Of a DNA stretch of 17,576 nt, positions 9,137-17,576 are shown piece by piece. Source of the stretch: Trachelipus rathkii (lineage: Eukaryota > Arthropoda > Malacostraca > Isopoda > Trachelipodidae); contig JABUQX010103676.1 of assembly GCA_015478945.1 (NCBI GenBank), forward strand, positions 15,001-32,576, read 5' to 3'. Every line of letters starts with the position of its first letter. Positions within the stretch are counted from its first letter, which is position 1. Below the pieces are notes generated by a model, which was given only the letters and a program-made list of their open reading frames with translations, was not told where the DNA came from and did not search any database. The position numbers and the translations under genes were made by a program.

Positions 9137-9201
9137 CGTTAGGTTAGTAGGTTTAGGTAGTTAGGCTTTAGGTTAGGTTAGGTTAGGTTAAGGTTAGGTT
9201 A
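9137..9201 (+). repeat. Interstitial TTAGG telomere-type array
   Basis: The core 9168-9201 is essentially (TTAGG)n with one slipped unit (gttaaggtt). 9137-9167 is a degenerate extension with agg/tag spacing changes. TTAGG is the standard arthropod telomere repeat. A short internal copy may be a scar of break repair or of a telomere-targeted insertion. Confidence 0.88.
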
Positions 9202-9575
9202 TGGCTTTGGTAGGTCAAGTTTGTTATCGCCTAACGTCTAACCATATTCACCCTTCACTATAATCAATCAATAATAATATAATAACCAACAAATAATCAA
9301 TCAATAATATACAATAAATTATAATAATTAAAATCAATACTAATAATAATAATAATAAATATAATAATAATCATAAATCAATAATGATCATAATAATAAT
9401 AATAATCAACTACAACAAATATCTACAAAATTATTATCTGTTCATATTATTGCATATATTTCTATAGTTAAGAACGTACCATATATATCAATAATACAGT
9501 ACATTTTAATATCCAACGATGAATACAAAAATATAAAAGTGATCTAATTATCATAAATGACATCGAATGATCTTT
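9202..9575. other. AT-rich spacer with imperfect (AAT)n
   Basis: 9255-9420 is rich in aat/ata trinucleotides (taataataataataa and variants). The remainder is AT-rich unique sequence. No gene is seen. Confidence 0.7.
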
Positions 9576-9577
9576 TA

Positions 9578-9781
9578 TTAGTGGTTACTCCGCGTACCGG
9601 AAAAAAACAACAAAAAAATAAAACAATTTCTCCACCCTAGATCAGCACGCAGCGCCATTCGCACCCGTATGAGCGAAAATACGCTCTCGCACAGTACCTG
9701 CACCGTGTCAGTGTATTTATCACCCAACCTGTCGCACGTACACTGCAAATCACTCAGGCGGATAATGGAATTAGCTCGTAC
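9578..9781. other. GC-balanced block with unidentified minus-strand open frame
   Basis: A 91-aa minus-strand frame spans 9578-9853 and includes two Cys-x-Cys or Cys-x2-Cys-like pairs, but I recognise no family. Its N-terminal part overlaps the C-rich repeat-like tract, so it may be open by composition alone. I do not call it a gene. Confidence 0.3.
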
Positions 9782-10070
9782 CTTACTGAAAGTGGAGCAT
9801 CTGTAGCACACCCCCTCGACCTTCACTCCACTACTCACCCTCCCACCCCTCACCCATCAACCCTCACCTCCATCTCCTCACCTCACCCCTAACCCATCAG
9901 ACCCCTGCACCGACTGACACCCTGCCATTGACCCACTGCACTGCAACTAGCCGCCACACTGTCAAACTGCATGGCACTCAATCCTCTCCACCTCATACCC
10001 TACCTCACTCAGACCTCAATCCGACATCACTTCACCTCACCTCCACCTGCACCTCACCTCACCTCACCGG
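9782..10070 (+). repeat. C-rich, G-poor tract with CTCAC/CACCT repeats
   Basis: The plus strand is dominated by ctcacc, ccctcac and cctcacctcacc motifs and has few G. The clearest tandem part is at about 10030-10068. The complementary strand therefore carries many spaced GG and GGG runs. It looks like a degenerate pentanucleotide/hexanucleotide satellite. Confidence 0.8.
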
Positions 10071-10370
10071 GTAATATTGAAACTAGGTAACCTAACAACA
10101 CCGCAACCGCACAAAAATAGCAAGAGTACCACAGTCGTGTACTGCGCAACTCCTAATCTTTAGCTCTTTACTCTTCTACACTGATTCTCCTGATATTCTT
10201 TAATATTATCTATTTCTATTGATACTATTTAATTTACAATTAATTTGTCTATCAATTTCATTTTAATCTTTTGAACTTGTCCTGTTGTACAGCTCTTAAA
10301 TATCCAATTATTCAAAGTGGGAGAAATTCGATTCATCTATTATAGATTTTATATTTATATACAAATATCA
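10071..10370. other. AT-rich unique sequence, nothing identified
   Basis: Starts with a small cctaaca motif near 10090, then ordinary AT-rich DNA with no open frame of note. Confidence 0.5.
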
Positions 10371-11026
10371 ATACTACATGAGTATATATACTATATACTA
10401 TACATATATAATATATACTCATATATATATAACTATATATACTATTATATATATATTTACTAATACTACTACTATTAATATCTACCCTACTATATATATA
10501 TATATAATATATATATACTGTAATATATATAATTTATATATATAACTATAAATATATAACTACTATTATATATAATACTAATATATATTACCTATTATAT
10601 ATCTTATATATATACTACTTCTATATATTACATTATATATTAACAGCTCAGTAACTACCTTAGTCATACCTATATTCCGTAAAGTAAGCCTAACATAGTA
10701 TAGTTTATCTTTATATATATATATATATTTATGATATATATATATATATTATTATATATTATATATTACTCCACCCTATACTATATATATATATATACTA
10801 TACTATATCTATACTAGCTCATCATATCCATATATACTATACTTTATATACTATATATATACTAACTACTCATCACTTATATAATCTATATATATCTATA
10901 TATATATACTATATCTATCTTATATATATATATATATATTATATATAATTATTATATATATATTATTATATATTATATTTCGTAAACGTAAGCCTAACAT
11001 AAGTATGTTGACTTTATATATCATAC

Positions 11027-11059
<33 letters not shown>

Positions 11060-11095
11060 TTATACTCACCCGAGTCAGCATATATATATATACAT
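10371..11095. repeat. Long interrupted TA block containing a diverged duplication
   Basis: TA dinucleotide tracts alternate with actacta- and ttatat-type interruptions. Two related non-TA islands, gtaaagtaagcctaacata (near 10680) and gtaaacgtaagcctaacata (near 10983), lie about 303 bp apart. Each is followed by a similar tttatatata tract, so part of this block arose by tandem duplication and then diverged. Confidence 0.8.
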
Positions 11096-12110
11096 AATAA
11101 CTTACTACTCTACCTATAATAATGCGACATAAATGTATCATGAGTAATTTACGTTTGATCGTCCAATTAAAAAAATTCTTAATGTTATATAGATTATTGA
11201 ACTTTCTTGATAAATATAGTTATATTAGATTATTATATACCATATAGTACTACTCAGATCGGTGGTGAATATGTAAAGGAGCCTATTGGTAAATCTTATT
11301 GTTCTTAATGAAAATTGTGCTGATACGGATGTGCTGAAATATTTAAGAAATATGCGAATTTAGAATAATAAGTTGTTATATTAGTTTTATAAGGTTTTGC
11401 AATTATTAATAGTTGATGGGCTTATAAGAATGGTTTAATAGTTTTAATTAGTGTAAAATTCTTTTGACAAGTGATTTACTTACTTAAATATATTGGATTA
11501 AATTTTATTACACGACCTATTTAGAATAATTTAAATGATTAATAAGATCGAATACACACTTTATTGTAGGAATTATATTTGTCACAGTCTTATACTAAGA
11601 AAACTAGATTATTAAGTGAAAAAAAACATTTTTAGAGATATACTATTCACAATTTGTCTATTATCACTTCAATGTTTATAATAATAATTAATAATAACTG
11701 CATAATAAATAATTGATTGAACAAATTCAAAATATATATACACTAGATAATACTACTTAAAATTGATGGATAACTGCTCGATATATACCAGATTTCGCCC
11801 AACTAAAATTATTATTGGTTATGAGCTTCAATGTATAAGACTAAAAGTTATTAGGATTAACATTAATACTATTTCAAGATATAATGTATTATAAATTTTA
11901 TTGTATAAATAATGAAACTATTACAACACAATATTATGTGGCGTGAACATTGGAAAATATTGGAGCGCATAAGAACGGTTTATTTATGAGCGTCATCAAA
12001 TAATGAAGTATAATTAGCATTGAAAAAAGGTGCAAATATTAAATCTAACTTAAATAATCCATTGAAGTATAAAAATTATAATAATATAATAAAATTAATA
12101 TATATAATTT
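11096..12110. other. AT-rich unique region with weak ankyrin-like phrase
   Basis: About 1 kb of AT-rich but non-repetitive DNA with no long open frame. One frame reads ALKKGANIKSNLNNPLKY near 12019-12072, which resembles the end of an ankyrin repeat (…L..GANIN…). Near 11317 another reads CADTDVLKYL. Stops separate these pieces. They could be relics of an ankyrin gene or chance in AT-rich DNA. Confidence 0.25.
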
Positions 12111-12399
12111 ATTTTCCCCTAAATAATTTTAAAAATTAATAAAATATAAATAAAATAAATTTATTTTCTAAATAATTTTCAGAAAATAAAAAAAAATATA
12201 AAAATGAAAAAATAATTTAATTTAATAATTTAATAATTAATAAATGATTAAGAATGCCAATGAAGAAATGAATTTAATAATTAATATATAATAATTATAA
12301 ATAATATAGGCTAATAATAAAAATAATTGATAATTATAATAGAATGTAATATTATGATTAATCTAATAATATTAATTAAATTAATTAAATATGAAATTA

Positions 12400-13090
12400 T
12401 AATAATAATATTAATACTTATGTATTTAATTTTAGATAATAGTAAATTATAAAATTATATAATATAATATCTAGGTAATTAAACTTTTATTATAAAATAA
12501 ATAAAAATTTAATATAAAATAAAAATAAATAATAATATAAAAATAATAAAAATTAAAATAATAAAATAAAATATATATTATATAAATAAAATATAAAATA
12601 TAAATGATATAAAAATAAATAATATAAATTAAAATTAATAAAATGAAAATAAAAATAAATTATAAAATTAAAAAATTAAAATATAATATATAAATATAAT
12701 ATATAAAATTAAAATTTAATAAAATATAAATATAAAATAAAAAATAATTAAATTAAAAATAATAAAAATAAAATAAAAATAAATAAATATATAAAATAAT
12801 TAAAAATAAAAATAAAAATATAAAATATGATTTAAAAAATTAAAATAAAATAAAAATTAAAAATAAAAATATATAATAATAAAATAAAAATAAAATAATA
12901 AAAAAATAAATAATCAAATAAATAAAATAAAAATAAAAATAAAAATAAAATAAAATAAAAAATAAATAAATAAAATTAATATATAAAAAAATAAAAAATA
13001 ATAATAAAATAAATAAAATAATATATATAAAAAATTATATGAATATATAATAATAATAAAAATAAAAATATAATAATAAATAATAACAGT
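12400..13090. repeat. A-biased low-complexity tract nearly devoid of G and C
   Basis: Built from aaataaa, aaaat and ataaaa words. From about 12486 to 13085 only about five or six positions are G or C by eye. The plus strand is strongly A over T, unlike the symmetrical TA arrays elsewhere. The minus-strand open frame over 12914-13108 is a Phe/Ile/Tyr artefact. Confidence 0.93.
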
Positions 13091-13319
13091 ATTAAATATA
13101 ATTGGCAAATATACACTTCTTAACTACTAATTGGTGGGAATAGCATAAATCAATAAAAATTAGGGGTCAAGTTCGGAACCTTTACCTATATACATTTAAA
13201 GTATATTATTAGATGCCTAAGATTGGGCCTTCCAATAAAAATTACATAAAGGTATAGGGACCTTAAGAATGAGAGCTATTCTAATAATACTTATAAGGAT
13301 AGGAGCTAAAAGATGGGGG

Positions 13320-13439
13320 CTTTCCTAAATCCATTAGGTTAAGGCCTAGGTTGGGGGTTTCATAATCCATTAGGTTAGGTCCTAGTTGGGGGCTTTTAAG
13401 TCTAGGTTAGGATAAAGTTTTGTTAGGTACACACAGATT

Positions 13440-13440
<1 letters not shown>
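13320..13440 (+). repeat. Degenerate 36-bp minisatellite with TTAGG-like core
   Basis: The word ccattaggtta recurs at 13331 and 13367, each followed by a cctag…ttggggg motif. A third, shorter copy (ctaggttagg) follows near 13412. The related string gatgggggctttcctaaat lies just before. The ttaggtta core resembles the arthropod telomere unit seen at 9168-9201. Confidence 0.7.
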
Positions 13441-13845
<405 letters not shown>

Positions 13846-14180
13846 TAAAAATAAATCAGTTTTAAAAAATTGTAAAGATAGTTTTTGACACTATGGTTTG
13901 GTAATATATGTGTTGGCTATATTTTTTTAATTTCTCATGTTTTTCTATAGTCGCATATTACGTAGTGTGCGATAAGATGGCGTTCTGGTCAGTTCAACTA
14001 AAGCAAAAGCCTATGGGAGTTTTAACAACTTTGAAAGGCTGTAACATTTTTTTCCTAAAGACGTCAGTCATTTTCGTTTTTATTATTCTTCATAATTATT
14101 TTTTTTTTAGTCTATCCTGTTATTTTTATAAAAATCGGCGTTGAAGACGTTCTGCGCTACTTTTACCATAATAAATAAAA
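13846..14180. other. AT-rich unique sequence with short unrecognised frame
   Basis: A plus-strand frame at 13908-14144 encodes a hydrophobic, Phe-rich peptide with no motif I know. It reflects T-rich composition. This segment shows no RT motifs, so the Penelope-like element downstream is 5'-truncated. Confidence 0.4.
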
Positions 14181-15115
14181 AATAAATAATTACCTTGTCT
14201 ACATAGTGGAACACTCAAAACTGAACAGATTTAAATATGACAAAATTATTAATGACAATAGTTGGTTAGTTAATTATAATTATTTGATCAATCTATATCC
14301 CACCCACTTAAAAAAAGAAACAGATCTGATCAAAAACACCTTTCAAAAACTAAAATATCCCCCCAATATAATACACAATGCCTATAAAAATGCAAAGAAA
14401 AGATACTACACAACAAATACAACCCAGCGTAACACAAAAACATATATACCTATACCTAACATAAACACAAGCATCATAAAAAAGTTCATACCACAGCACA
14501 TACAATTGTTCCCTTCAAACAATATTCTAATCAAAATCCCCCATGCCTATACAAAATACCTTGCTACAATTGTAACAATAATTATTATGGAGAAACAATA
14601 GACTTTATCCGCAGAAAACAACAACATAAACACGACCTAGATACACACCAAGAAAATTCAGCCCTCACTCACCACAGATTCACGCAAAATCATCAAATAC
14701 AAATTAATAACATGACACACATTAGAAACATACTTGACACCAACAAAAGAAAAATTACAGAGGCCTTCTGCATATTCAATTTACCCAATTATAACCGCTG
14801 CTCTGGAGATTACAAGATAGATGCAATACAAAATAAATTCATGCAAATGTCACCTTACTACAAAAGCTTAATAGAAAACCAACCTACCAATTGAAGAATA
14901 TAATCCGTAAATAATAAAAAAATTTCTTTGGTCTCATTGTTAATATTACTTGAAAAAGGACAAAAATGTCGAAAATTTGTAATCAGATAGAATTTTAAAT
15001 GTTTTAATTTATTAAAGTGTTTTTAATGTAGTGTATTGCCATATGTAACCTTAAAGCAACCCAGGGTATCATTCCAACATACATAAATATAAGCGAGCAT
15101 CATAACACATACAGT
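14180..15115 (+). mobile_element. 5'-truncated Penelope-like element, 3' portion
   Basis: Contains the post-RT linker, the GIY-YIG endonuclease domain and about 220 bp of 3' untranslated sequence, ending where a TA array starts. The catalytic RT core is absent. Penelope-like elements encode RT followed by GIY-YIG and are often 5'-truncated. The family match rests on motif recognition and was not tested by database search. Confidence 0.72.
14182..14894 (+). pseudogene. Penelope-like RT C-terminal tail and GIY-YIG endonuclease, frameshifted
   Basis: The first part, frame 1 (open from the stop at 14176-14178 to 14601), gives phrases typical of the Penelope-like region between RT and endonuclease: LKKETDLIKNTFQKLKYP, then TYIPIPNINTSIIKKFIP. 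Near 14557-14561 the homology jumps by one base into frame 0, which stays open to the TGA at 14892-14894. That part carries the GIY-YIG signature: a Cys pair (CYNC), YYGET (14583-14597), IRRKQQHKHDL, an SALTHH motif, and KRKITEAF with the expected catalytic Glu (14760-14762). The endonuclease would nick target DNA. No credible ATG opens the first part (the frame there enters through ATA-GTG), which agrees with 5' truncation. One frameshift and otherwise clean frames suggest modest age. Confidence 0.75.
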
Positions 15116-15174
15116 GATATATATATATTATTATAATATTTATTAAAAAATTATATATATAATAAGTATATATA

Positions 15175-15212
<38 letters not shown>

Positions 15213-15240
15213 TATATATCTATATATATATAATATATAT
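15116..15240. repeat. TA array between Penelope-like and LINE fragments
   Basis: Interrupted (TA)n starting at the end of the Penelope-like 3' sequence and ending directly at the first recognisable codons of the LINE fragment. Confidence 0.93.
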
Positions 15241-16539
15241 CTCTCACCTGTGTTCTATCTAAGATCTTTGAAACCCTTCTTAACTCTCACTTCTTAGACC
15301 ATCTGGAATCTCATACTCTTCTTCCGATGGCCAGTACGGCTTTCGGCGTCGAGGTCTAACTGTTTAATACTTTCCTATGTAACGATCTTATGGTTTCCGC
15401 CCTTGAGAACTACGGGGAGACTTTGCGCGTGGCGGCTTGACATATCCAAGCATTTGACCGGGTATGGCAGGCGTCACTGCTCTCCAAGCTCCCCTCCTTT
15501 GGTTTCCTCCTTCTCTTGCTTACTTATGTCTAGTTTTCTTTCAATCGCTCAATATCGCTGTTGTTGATGGGGCGACCTTCCTCTTCCTTTTCTGTCAATA
15601 GTGGTGTTCCCAGGGTTCTGTCTTATCTCCCAACTTTATCTACTTTTCACTTAATGAATCTTCTTCACGCTGCACTCTAACTCTATTCACTTCATATTGC
15701 CCGATCGACTCGACCCTTCATTCTTCACCTCCATTTCAATTCTGCTCCTCTTTTACTTCTAGAATTGCCTCTCGTGCTTAATCTTCTGATTCTATCTCGC
15801 TGATCTGGATAGAATTCCGGGTGGGGTCGTCTGAACTTTGTGAAATTCATTCTTTAAAACACTCAACTTCTTCAAATCTTCCCTCTCTAAGACACCTTCT
15901 AACTTTCCTATCTCTTTCGACGGTTCTCTCTCTCTCCCTGTTTGACAATATAAACATCCTTGGCCTTACATAAACAAAAAAATGTCTTGGAAAACCTCAA
16001 TCACAACGGTTGCTAAGCGGCTCAAAGAAACACTGGGAGTTCTGTTTTAGACTGCGAGACTTTTTTTCCTCTTCAAAGTTACTCCAGTTATACAAGGGCT
16101 TCATCCGCCCTTGTATGGAGTACTGCTCTCAATATCTGGGGGCTCAGTTTCACCGCGGCTTTTGGATAGGGTCGAGTGCAAGGCAAACAGACTTATAAAC
16201 TATCCGTTTTCTTTCTAGTTCACTGACCCTCTATCTTGGGCGTGAATGTTGGGGCTTTATCTCTTTCTATAGATACCGTAGCGGCAAGTGCTCGAGGAAC
16301 TTTCCCACTCGCGTGCGCCACCACTTTTAAGACGCCCTCGTAGCACAGGGTGCTGTGTCGGCACATGAGTTTTGTGTTGAATATTAGCAACTCCAGACTA
16401 ATTCGCTGCGGTGCCTCCTTCTTCCTGCACCTCTGTTCTGTGGAATTCTCTTCCTCATCTTCTGTGTTTCCTCCTCAATTTAATCTCCCTCAAACTTTTT
16501 AAGGCACGGGTCTGTGCTCATCTGCGTAATTTTGCGTAG
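15241..16539 (+). pseudogene. Jockey-like LINE reverse transcriptase, many lesions
   Basis: Homology is spread across three frames with many stops. In order: a FETLLNSHFLDHLESHTLL segment (15267-15323), QYGFRR (15332-15349), ALENYGETL, then motif A debris in which LDISK and AFDRVW (FDRVW at 15453-15467) lie in different frames. VDGAT and QGSVLSP follow (motif B, 15611-15631). Motif C, YADD in this family, has decayed to YCPID (15695-15709). The C-terminal part is clearest: KKMSWKTSITTVAKR, LQLYKGFIRPCMEYCS (16083-16130), and a final VCAHLRNFA ending at TAG 16537-16539. The arrangement and these phrases match the Jockey-like elements common in shrimp and crab genomes. Loss of catalytic residues and more than ten disruptions make it non-functional and old. 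Confidence 0.87.
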
Positions 16540-16611
16540 TTGAAGTTTTGAGGTGTGCAACACCTCCTCCTTGAATAGGGCTTTTGCCCGTGAGCGCGGT
16601 GGTGATAACTG
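15241..16611 (+). mobile_element. 5'-truncated, decayed Jockey-like LINE
   Basis: Only the RT half, the C-terminal region and a short 3' untranslated sequence are present; the endonuclease half is missing, as expected for 5'-truncated non-LTR copies. The 3' end (…actgtaaatatatata) passes straight into a TA array, which may be the element's own simple-repeat tail. Confidence 0.85.
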
Positions 16612-16673
16612 TAAATATATATACTAGTATATATACTATATATATATATTACTATATATATTATATATATATA

Positions 16674-16730
<57 letters not shown>
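16612..16730. repeat. (TA)n microsatellite at LINE 3' end
   Basis: Starts exactly at the end of the LINE 3' untranslated sequence and is pure over about 16678-16729. Confidence 0.95.
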
Positions 16731-16732
<2 letters not shown>

Positions 16733-16855
16733 GACTGTCATTTAGAGTGGAGACAGAAAGCCAGTAGGGAGATGAAAAAAGAAGAGAAACATAAGAAGGA
16801 ATATCTGAAAAAGGTTGAACATCTGCAAGGATCATTGAACAGTAAATATCCTTGA
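16730..16855 (+). other. Short charged open frame, possible exon remnant
   Basis: A frame entering from the TA array reads into MKKEEKHKKEYLKKV… and ends at TGA 16853-16855; the ATG is at 16772 (27 codons). It is highly charged and probably helical. A tttag just before 16745 could be a splice acceptor, but no donor or homologous exon is visible. Chance is the default explanation. Confidence 0.2.
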
Positions 16856-16919
16856 ACGAGCTCTCAGAAAAGAAAGCTTTTCGATAAGTGATAAGTAGTA
16901 TTAGTTAGAGGTTAAAGTG

Positions 16920-16985
<66 letters not shown>
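16920..16985 (+). repeat. (CTA)n microsatellite, about 22 perfect units
   Basis: Uninterrupted ctacta… of about 66 bp. Perfect purity implies recent expansion. Confidence 0.98.
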
Positions 16986-17345
16986 AACTACCAAAAAAAA
17001 AAATGACATACTATTTGGAATTTCTACATTTTAAAAAATTTTAAACATCAAAATTATTTTCGATATCTAACCGAGTTGGAGAAGTTATAATTTCAGGCCA
17101 CGTTCATTTTGTTTGACAATTTATAATGAAGAAAACTAAATAAATCTTACATTGAAGAAAAAATTTAAAAAAGACCGAAATAAAATTTGAAAACTTAAAA
17201 TCTTGTCAACAACAAAGTTGAATGACTAAAAAGAAGTTGAATATTGTGAAGAAAAGTCTCTTCATCAATCCTATTCTATCATTCTTTATTATCTTTCAGT
17301 AATTGATGGGGATGATTTAAAAGTATGAGAGGCATCAGCACTACA
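16986..17345. other. AT-rich unique sequence, no gene seen
   Basis: No open frame above background length on either strand, and no recognisable element. Confidence 0.6.
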
Positions 17346-17361
17346 TTGTATATATATATAA

Positions 17362-17420
<59 letters not shown>

Positions 17421-17462
17421 TATATATATATATATATATAATATATATATATATAGAGTATA
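17346..17462. repeat. (TA)n microsatellite near right edge
   Basis: Nearly pure TA with single-base interruptions at about 17361-17365 and 17419-17420. Confidence 0.95.
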
Positions 17463-17479
17463 TAGTATAGTCCGGTTTG

Positions 17480-17540
17480 AGGTAATGTTATCAGATAATA
17501 TCGATTGTTTTTTCCGATAATCGTAAGTTATCGGATATCG
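17480..17540. other. Hairpin-rich TATCG/GATAA island at right edge
   Basis: ccgataa (17514-17520) pairs with ttatcgg (17528-17534) around a 7-nt loop. Alternatively, cgatt (17502-17506) pairs with aatcg (17519-17523) around a T-rich loop. It could be the end of a transposon that continues past the window; no terminal repeat can be confirmed. Confidence 0.5.
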
Positions 17541-17576
17541 TTTGCTACCCATCTTATAAATATAGTTTGTTCGGCA

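Noticed and set aside
9578..9853. 91-aa minus-strand open frame with a few Cys residues
   Set aside because: No recognisable family, and it overlaps the C-rich repeat tract that can keep a frame open by composition.
12914..13108. Minus-strand hydrophobic open frame, considered as a membrane peptide
   Set aside because: It is the complement of A-rich low-complexity DNA, which encodes Phe/Ile/Tyr runs automatically.
16518..16835. Minus-strand open frame of 105 codons
   Set aside because: Crosses a TA array and runs antisense to the LINE 3' end; no supporting motif.

Overview
The window looks like intergenic, repeat-dominated nuclear DNA from an arthropod, most likely a decapod crustacean. It is very AT-rich and full of long (TA)n arrays plus a (CTA)n array. 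It carries an interstitial TTAGG array, the usual arthropod telomere repeat. Its retroelements (BEL/Pao, Penelope-like, and a Jockey-like LINE of the kind common in shrimp and crabs) fit that assignment. The species cannot be named from this sequence. I see no convincing host gene, tRNA, rRNA or CRISPR array.

Layout. 1-4477 (minus strand) is most of a BEL/Pao LTR retrotransposon: gag with three zinc knuckles, then protease, RT, RNase H and the start of integrase. The reading frame is continuous for about 1,490 codons and is broken only by one TGA between protease and RT. The integrase and 3' LTR lie beyond the left edge. Upstream of gag is an A/T-rich leader, then a (TA)n array, then a foldback-type inverted repeat of about 1.1 kb (4954-6071). 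Its arms are nearly identical and carry nested 34-bp and 17-bp tandem repeats. 6300-10370 is a mosaic of unique sequence, short decayed open frames, TA arrays, a TTAGG array (9137-9201) and a C-rich, G-poor stretch (about 9782-10070). 10370-11100 is TA-rich sequence containing a diverged duplication. 11100-12110 is AT-rich unique sequence with one weak ankyrin-like phrase. 12400-13090 is almost free of G and C. 13130-13440 holds a 36-bp minisatellite related to TTAGG. After another TA block, 14180-14900 is the 3' end of a Penelope-like element (RT tail plus GIY-YIG endonuclease) with one frameshift. 15240-16610 is a heavily decayed, 5'-truncated Jockey-like LINE. The right end holds more TA arrays, a (CTA)n array and a hairpin-rich edge.

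The elements differ in age. The BEL/Pao element is nearly intact, the Penelope-like tail has one visible lesion, and the Jockey copy has many stops and frameshifts. They do not form a shared pathway. The most unusual objects are the foldback repeat with its sharp break in arm identity, and the single-TGA BEL/Pao polyprotein, which also carries non-canonical residues at its protease and RT active sites.
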